From Bacillus sp. NTK034 (lineage in GTDB: Bacteria > Bacillota > Bacilli > Bacillales > Cytobacillaceae): a stretch of DNA of 64,000 nt. Of the stretch, positions 58,905-64,000 are shown piece after piece. Position 1 is the first letter of the stretch. The number at the start of each line of letters is the position of its first letter. The translations under genes and the position numbers were made by a program. The stretch lies in assembly GCF_017303275.1 (NCBI RefSeq), contig NZ_JAFKOJ010000001.1, positions 186,001 through 250,000 on the forward strand, written 5' to 3'. The notes under the pieces are model-generated. The model did no database searches and was not told the origin of the DNA. It saw only the letters and a list, made by a program, of their open reading frames with translations.

Positions 58905-60143
58905 ATGAATAAAAGAAGAGTTGTCGTTACGGGCATCGGAGCTGTGACACCGCTTGGAAATAATACAGAGACGACATGGAACAATATTAAATCAGGGGTT
59001 TCAGGTGTTGGCCCTCTGACTAGATTAAATGCAGATGAATATCCGGCTAAGGTTGCTGCTGAGGTAAAGGATTTCAATCCTGAAGAATATATTGACAAAA
59101 AAGATGCAAGAAAAATGGACCGCTTCACACACTATGCTGTTGCATCATCCTTTATGGCCGTAAAGGATGCAAACCTTCAGATTACAGATGAAAATGCACA
59201 TCGCATCGGTGTTTGGATTGGTTCAGGCATTGGCGGTATGGAAACTTTTGAAAATCAATATGAAACATTTATGAAACGCGGGTACAGAAGGGTGAGCCCA
59301 TTCTTCGTGCCAATGATGATTCCGGACATGGCAACTGGTCAAGTTTCGATATATTTAGGGGCAAAAGGGTTTAACTCATGTACAGTAACTGCATGTGCCA
59401 CTGGTACAAACTCAATCGGCGATGCCTTTAAGGTTATTCAGCGCGGCGACGCCGATGCAATGATTTCAGGTGGAGCAGAAGCGCCAATAACAAAGATGTC
59501 TGTAGCTGGATTTTGTGCCAATACCGCGCTTTCAACCAATCCAGATCCAAAAACAGCCAGCCGTCCATTTGATCAGAATCGTGACGGGTTTGTTATTGGA
59601 GAAGGTGCGGGAATTGTCGTGCTTGAAGAATTGGAGCATGCACTTGCCCGCGGCGCAAAAATTTATGCTGAAATCGTTGGCTATGGCGCTACCGGGGATG
59701 CTTATCACATCACTGCACCCGCTCCAGGAGGAGAAGGCGGAGCAAGAGCCATGAAAATGGCGATTGAAGATGGCGGCTTAAAGCCGGAAGATATTGATTA
59801 TATTAATGCACATGGTACAAGTACCGATTATAATGATAAATTTGAAACATTGGCAATCAAAGAGGTGTTCGGAGAGCATGCCTATAAATTGGCAGTAAGC
59901 TCGACTAAATCAATGACAGGGCATCTTCTGGGAGCTGCAGGCGGAATTGAAGCCATCTTCACAGTTCTGGCAATGAAGGAAGGGATCCTGCCACCTACCA
60001 TTAATTTAGAAAACCCGGATCCTGAATGTGATCTGGATTATGTTCCAAATAAGGCAAGGGAAAAAGAAATAACAGCAGCAATGAGCAATTCACTGGGCTT
60101 TGGCGGCCACAATGCAACCATTGTCTTTAAGAGATATGAATAA
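58905..60143 (+). CDS. fabF: Beta-ketoacyl-ACP synthase II (FabF)
   Basis: A 412-residue elongation condensing enzyme. Catalytic Cys164 is in [10 protein letters not shown], with the two His in [11 protein letters not shown] and [28 protein letters not shown] and the closing [17 protein letters not shown] are typical of FabF. AAAGGAG lies upstream of ATG 58905. It is the target of cerulenin-type inhibitors. It ends in a terminator. Confidence 0.95.
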   Translation: MNKRRVVVTGIGAVTPLGNNTETTWNNIKSGVSGVGPLTRLNADEYPAKVAAEVKDFNPEEYIDKKDARKMDRFTHYAVASSFMAVKDANLQITDENAHRIGVWIGSGIGGMETFENQYETFMKRGYRRVSPFFVPMMIPDMATGQVSIYLGAKGFNSCTVTACATGTNSIGDAFKVIQRGDADAMISGGAEAPITKMSVAGFCANTALSTNPDPKTASRPFDQNRDGFVIGEGAGIVVLEELEHALARGAKIYAEIVGYGATGDAYHITAPAPGGEGGARAMKMAIEDGGLKPEDIDYINAHGTSTDYNDKFETLAIKEVFGEHAYKLAVSSTKSMTGHLLGAAGGIEAIFTVLAMKEGILPPTINLENPDPECDLDYVPNKAREKEITAAMSNSLGFGGHNATIVFKRYE

Positions 60144-60158
60144 AAATTAAAACGAAAG

Positions 60159-60197
60159 CCGATTCAAAGGAAGTTAACCTCCTAGAATCGGTTTTTT
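60159..60197 (+). terminator. Terminator of fabH-fabF
   Basis: CCGATTC (60159-60165) pairs with GAATCGG (60185-60191); inner AGG/CCT pair, then T6. Confidence 0.85.
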
Positions 60198-60384
60198 ATT
60201 TTGATGAACAAAATGCGCTCACTTACATAAAATTTATTACATATCGAGTATGTGGAGGTAAGGTAATGGGATAGTTAAAACCGATTTATGGCTTGAAGAA
60301 AGCTTTAATGAACCGCTTAAAATATGTGAAAAGCTTACAGGATTCTTCAATGATCATGATCCCCGGAAAATATACGAATACTTA

Positions 60385-61053
60385 ATGGAATTCGGCATGT
60401 ATAAACCTGATCGGTTCAGCAGCAATGATTTCAAGGAATTAAAAGAAAGAGAAACATGGGATTTTACAGAAAAAATATACTTAAAATATAAGAAGAAGTG
60501 GGCCGGTCCTAATATCGATGTTTATATCTTTCCTGCGGCAGGGGGAGGTCTTTTTTCGCGGCATTCTGGAAAATCGGGAGTTTCATTCGCAAATATGCTA
60601 TTTTTGTTTCTTCCTTCTGATATAGCAGAAGACGAAGTAGAGGCTTTATTTGTACATGAATATCACCATACTTGCAGAATTAACTCACAGAAAAAAGGTC
60701 TTGAAGAATTTACGCTGCTTGATTCCATCATATTGGAAGGGCTTGCCGAACATGCGGTCGAAATTCACTGTGGCAAGAAGTTCAGAGGATCTTGGTGCAG
60801 CAGGTATTCAAAAGAAGAAATCAGGAATTTATGGGATAAATTGATCAAGCCTCAGTTGAAATTAAAAAAGAATGAGAGGCTCCATCAGAAGATACTGTAT
60901 GGTGAAAGACCCTACCCTCCATTAATTGGTTATGCTGCTGGCTACGAAATTGTAAGGGGATTTAGAGAGAAAAAAAGTTTTTCTACAAAACTATCTTTTA
61001 GTGCGCCATCCGAATATTTTGTGGACCAAACTTTATATAAACTGGAGTCGTAA
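60385..61053 (+). CDS. yjaZ: YjaZ-like DUF2268 putative Zn protease, 5' end broken
   Basis: The continuous frame encodes 222 residues with zinc-protease motif FVHEYHHTCR (HExxH) and ILEGLAEHAVE (third ligand Glu), as in DUF2268/YjaZ. Homology continues upstream in the same frame to 60271 (IVKTDLWLEESFNEPLKICE), giving the family's usual length of about 261. The expected start ATG 60266, with GGAGG 7 bases before it, is out of frame by one base and meets TAG at 60272. So either a one-base deletion silenced the gene or a shorter product starts at ATG 60385. It sits between fabF and appD as in B. subtilis. Confidence 0.78.
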   Translation: MEFGMYKPDRFSSNDFKELKERETWDFTEKIYLKYKKKWAGPNIDVYIFPAAGGGLFSRHSGKSGVSFANMLFLFLPSDIAEDEVEALFVHEYHHTCRINSQKKGLEEFTLLDSIILEGLAEHAVEIHCGKKFRGSWCSRYSKEEIRNLWDKLIKPQLKLKKNERLHQKILYGERPYPPLIGYAAGYEIVRGFREKKSFSTKLSFSAPSEYFVDQTLYKLES

Positions 61054-61060
61054 TCGCTTT

Positions 61061-61089
61061 AAAGCCCTAAAATGTGGGCTTTTTTTTTG
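61061..61089 (+). terminator. Terminator of yjaZ
   Basis: AAAGCCC (61061-61067) pairs with GGGCTTT (61076-61082), then a run of T. Confidence 0.85.
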
Positions 61090-61210
61090 TTATAGAAAAA
61101 TGAATTTTAACAAATTTTAAAAAAATCTTGCAATTGTAATAACTTTGTAATAATATTTTAGACAAATAGAATGAATTAACAGAATAATTCGAAAAGGTAA
61201 GAGGTGTCCT

Positions 61211-62236
61211 ATGAGCACAAATCCCCGTCAACATAAAGACGCACCATTACTAGAGGTGAAGAATTTAGAAACGGCTTTTTCCATAGATGGTACATACTAT
61301 AATGCAGTTGATAATGTTTCTTTTAGAGTTAAACCTAGACAAATAGTTGGAATCGTAGGAGAGTCGGGCTGCGGTAAATCTGTAATGAGCCTCTCTGTCA
61401 TGAAGCTCCTGCCTAAGGGCATTGGCCAAATCCGTAATGGAGAAATCATCTTTGACGGTGTTCATTTGGAGAAGATGACAGATTCAGAGATTAATAAAAT
61501 CAGGGGAAAAGATATCGCGATGATATTCCAGGAACCTATGACTTCTTTAAATCCTGTTTTCTCTATCGGGTTCCAGCTGCAGGAAGTATTATTCAATCAT
61601 ATGAAAATCTCCAAAAGAGAAGCGCGGCTTAAAAGTATCGCACTTCTAAAAAGTGTGGGAATTTCAAGACCTGAAAAAATTGTAGATGAATATCCGCATC
61701 AGCTTTCAGGAGGGATGAGGCAAAGGGTCATGATCGCCATCGCCATTGCCTGCCAGCCGAAGCTGCTGATCGCCGATGAGCCGACAACTGCTCTGGATGT
61801 AACTGTACAAGCCCAAATTCTTGAACTTCTAAAAGAAATCCAGGAAGTCAATGATATGTCTGTTATTCTTATTACTCATGATCTTGGTGTTGTGGCTGAG
61901 ATGTGTGATGAGGTAATTGTTATGTATGCAGGGAAGATAGCAGAGCGGACAGATGTAGATTCCTTATTCCACAATCCAAAACATCCTTATACTCAGCTCC
62001 TGATGGGAGCCATTCCAAAAATGGATGAAGAAGTGGAAAAGCTAAGCACAATAAAAGGAATTGTGCCTTCATTAAAAAATATGCCTAAAACAGGGTGCAA
62101 ATTTGCGGCTCGCTGCCCTAAGGCAATGCCGGAATGCCTGACAGTTACACCTCGATTGGCAGAAAATGAAGAAGGACATGAGGTAGCCTGTCTGCTTTAC
62201 GAGACAAGCCAGCCGAAACATGAGGTGAACGCATAA
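61211..62236 (+). CDS. appD: Oligopeptide ABC transporter ATP-binding protein AppD
   Basis: A 341-residue ABC ATPase of the Opp/Dpp/App family. Walker A GESGCGKS (50-57), signature LSGGMRQR (165-172), Walker [13 protein letters not shown], and a C-terminal oligopeptide-type Cys-rich domain ([15 protein letters not shown] ... VACLLYE) that can carry an Fe-S cluster. It pairs with AppF to drive peptide uptake. AAGAGGTG precedes the ATG. The stop overlaps the appF start (TAATG). Confidence 0.92.
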   Translation: MSTNPRQHKDAPLLEVKNLETAFSIDGTYYNAVDNVSFRVKPRQIVGIVGESGCGKSVMSLSVMKLLPKGIGQIRNGEIIFDGVHLEKMTDSEINKIRGKDIAMIFQEPMTSLNPVFSIGFQLQEVLFNHMKISKREARLKSIALLKSVGISRPEKIVDEYPHQLSGGMRQRVMIAIAIACQPKLLIADEPTTALDVTVQAQILELLKEIQEVNDMSVILITHDLGVVAEMCDEVIVMYAGKIAERTDVDSLFHNPKHPYTQLLMGAIPKMDEEVEKLSTIKGIVPSLKNMPKTGCKFAARCPKAMPECLTVTPRLAENEEGHEVACLLYETSQPKHEVNA

Positions 62237-63252
62237 TGAGTACAGAGCATAATAATACAGCTGTTTTAAAAAAGGATAAAAGCAGTAATGATGTGCTTTT
62301 AGAGGTTAAGAACCTAAAAACTTACTATCCAATAAAAGGCGGAATCCTTAGAAAGACGGTAGCGGTCGTTAAGGCAGTTGATGATGTTTCCTTTGAAATT
62401 AGGAAAGGGGAGACATTGGGGCTGGTGGGAGAATCAGGCTGCGGAAAATCAACCGCAGGCAGAACAATCCTCAGACTTCTAGAACCAACAGACGGACAAA
62501 TCATATTTGACGGACAGGATATCACAAATGTGAGAGGGACCAGTCTGAGGAAAATCCGCCAGGACTTCCAGATGGTTTTCCAGGATCCTTATGCATCATT
62601 AAATCCCACCATGATGGTTGGGCACCTTGTGTCAGAGCCAATCAGAAACTATAACAGCAAATCCGAAAAGGAACTGAAGCCGGAAGTAATGGATCTTCTT
62701 GCGAAAGTTGGGCTGCCTGAAGATGCTTACTATAAATACCCGCATGAGTTTTCCGGCGGGCAAAGACAGCGTATCGGAATCGCAAGGGCACTGGCTTTAA
62801 GACCAAAGCTCATTATTGCGGATGAGCCTGTTTCCGCCCTGGATGTATCGGTCCAATCTCAGGTATTGAATCTGCTGAAAGAGCTTCAGGATGAATTTGA
62901 TCTTACTTTCTTATTTATTGCCCACGATTTGAGCGTAGTTAAACATATGAGTGACCGGATAGGGGTTATGTATCTCGGAGGCCTTGTAGAAGTCGCTGAA
63001 AAGGACAGCCTCTATGCAGATCCTTTGCATCCTTATACTCAAGCTCTAATATCCGCAATCCCAGAACCGGATCCGCGCAAGAAAAAAGAAAGAATCATTT
63101 TAGAGGGCGATGTGCCAAGCCCGATTGATCCTCCAAAAGGATGTACATTCCATCCGCGGTGCGCACATGCAATGCCGGAGTGCCAGAGTGTAAAACCGCA
63201 CTTAAAGGAGGTGAAGCCTGGGCATAGAGTCGCTTGTCACTTATATAAATAA
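62236..63252 (+). CDS. appF: Oligopeptide ABC transporter ATP-binding protein AppF
   Basis: A 338-residue partner ATPase. Walker A GESGCGKS (65-72), signature FSGGQRQR (172-179), Walker B LIIADEPVSALD and the C-terminal GCTFHPRCAHAMPEC. GGILRKT near the N-terminus is typical of OppF/AppF. It overlaps appD by one base, so both ATPases are made in equal amounts. The binding-protein gene follows. Confidence 0.92.
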   Translation: MSTEHNNTAVLKKDKSSNDVLLEVKNLKTYYPIKGGILRKTVAVVKAVDDVSFEIRKGETLGLVGESGCGKSTAGRTILRLLEPTDGQIIFDGQDITNVRGTSLRKIRQDFQMVFQDPYASLNPTMMVGHLVSEPIRNYNSKSEKELKPEVMDLLAKVGLPEDAYYKYPHEFSGGQRQRIGIARALALRPKLIIADEPVSALDVSVQSQVLNLLKELQDEFDLTFLFIAHDLSVVKHMSDRIGVMYLGGLVEVAEKDSLYADPLHPYTQALISAIPEPDPRKKKERIILEGDVPSPIDPPKGCTFHPRCAHAMPECQSVKPHLKEVKPGHRVACHLYK

Positions 63253-63287
63253 GGCTTTGTCAAAAAATATTTTTCGGGGGGAAACCA

Positions 63288-64000
63288 ATGAAGAAGTCAG
63301 CATTTTGGCTGCTTTCGCTTCTGCTTGTCATGTCTGTATTCCTGGCAGCATGTTCCGGCGGCGGAGAGAAGGCCAGCACTGATAAGGAACCAAAAGATGA
63401 TGGGAAAGCATCAGGAGAAGCTCAAGAGGGTGGAACAGTAACATTCGGTTATACTCAGCCATTTAAAGGTGTTTTATCTTTTGCTTATTACGAGGGTGAA
63501 GATGATGTTAATGCCCTTCAGTTTATGCATGAAGGTTTGCTCAAAGTAAATGATGAGCTTATATCTGAACCGAATCTGGCAGATTATGAGTTATCTGAAG
63601 ACAAGACTAAATTAACTTTCAAGCTTAAGCAAGGCGTTAAATGGCATGATGGTGAGGAATTAACAGCAGAAGATATGGAATTTGCATGGTATTTGATTGC
63701 AGATCCAACTTATGAAGGTGCACGTTTTGCTAACGTAGCAATGATCAAAGGTGCTCAAGAATATAAAGATGGAAAAGCTGATACAATTGAAGGCATCAAG
63801 GTAATTGACGATTATACGATTGAAGTGACAGTAACTGAGCCTTCTGTTAACTTATTGGAAAATATCTGGATTTATCCTGAGCCAAAGCACCATTACGGGG
63901 ATATTTCCTCTAAAGAGCTTCCGGACTCCGATCAAATCCGTAAATCGCCAATTGGTGTAGGTCCTTTTAAAGTGAAAAACATCGTACCTGGCGAAATGAT
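63288..64000 (+). CDS. appA: Oligopeptide-binding lipoprotein AppA, 3' end beyond window
   Basis: An open frame of 237 codons to the right edge. MKKSAFWLLSLLLVMSVFLA followed by lipobox LAAC (Cys22) and a Gly/Asp/Lys linker, then a family 5 binding protein (GGTVTFGYTQPFKGVLSFAY; VKWHDGEELTAEDMEFAWYL; SPIGVGPFKV). It binds peptides outside the cell for AppBC permeases, expected just beyond the window. CGGGGGG lies upstream of ATG 63288. It is truncated only by the window. Confidence 0.9.
   Translation, partial: MKKSAFWLLSLLLVMSVFLAACSGGGEKASTDKEPKDDGKASGEAQEGGTVTFGYTQPFKGVLSFAYYEGEDDVNALQFMHEGLLKVNDELISEPNLADYELSEDKTKLTFKLKQGVKWHDGEELTAEDMEFAWYLIADPTYEGARFANVAMIKGAQEYKDGKADTIEGIKVIDDYTIEVTVTEPSVNLLENIWIYPEPKHHYGDISSKELPDSDQIRKSPIGVGPFKVKNIVPGEM

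Overview
The window comes from a low-to-medium GC, endospore-forming Gram-positive bacterium of the family Bacillaceae, probably near Cytobacillus/Mesobacillus/Bacillus firmus. The evidence is a gerP spore-coat permeability operon, SpoIID-era style sigma-K and sigma-E promoter motifs, strong AGGAGG ribosome sites with many TTG/GTG starts, and gene order that follows the yis-yit-arg-yj-fab-app stretch of Bacillus subtilis. No rRNA, tRNA, CRISPR array, prophage or transposase gene was seen.

Layout. (1) 1-1.7 kb, minus strand: gerPA-E (gerPE cut by the window edge). (2) 1.8-14 kb: acyl-CoA ligase, DUF418 membrane protein, yisK-yisL, a FIST-PAS-GGDEF-EAL signalling protein, yisN, asnO and the MATE exporter yisQ. 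Two copies of one intergenic repeat abut the 3' ends of yisN and yisQ. (3) 14.1-22.6 kb: a maltodextrin module with a neopullulanase, binding protein, two permeases, a membrane-anchored alpha-amylase and a LacI-family regulator. Matching LacI-type operators lie at its promoters. (4) 22.7-31.4 kb: SDR oxidoreductase, GNAT, yitK(yajQ)-yitL(cvfB), a DUF3941 mini-protein, DegV, yitT, BsuPI protein, small proteins, yitU-yitV-yitW. (5) 31.4-38.8 kb: an anaerobic/molybdenum-cofactor island with a radical SAM/SPASM protein, fnr, moaA, ric, moeA-mobB and a YwiC-like protein. Four FNR boxes all sit at the same class II spacing from their -10 elements. A MITE-like repeat lies in the middle. (6) 38.8-48.4 kb: the arginine operon argCJBD-carAB-argF with ARG-box candidates. 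(7) 48.4-57.7 kb: uppP, yjzC, CtsR-controlled clpB, yjzD, yjaU, yjaV, med, comZ, a GC-rich tandem repeat array, a NERD-domain pseudogene and an unrecognised small protein with W-L-F-G-G repeats. (8) 57.8-64 kb: fabH-fabF under a FapR-like operator, a yjaZ homologue with a broken start, and appD-appF-appA (cut by the right edge).

How it fits together. The backbone is collinear with B. subtilis, and functional modules are inserted into it: mdx/amylase, FNR/Moco, clpB and NERD. Carbon supply (extracellular amylase, ABC uptake, cytosolic neopullulanase), oxygen-limited metabolism (FNR, molybdopterin, Fe-S repair), arginine/carbamoyl-phosphate synthesis, fatty-acid initiation/elongation, competence control (med-comZ) and oligopeptide uptake are represented. 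No complete new defence or mobile system was found. The most interesting items are the phased FNR regulon around an uncharacterised radical SAM protein, the higher-order GC-rich tandem array, and repeats placed exactly at stop codons.
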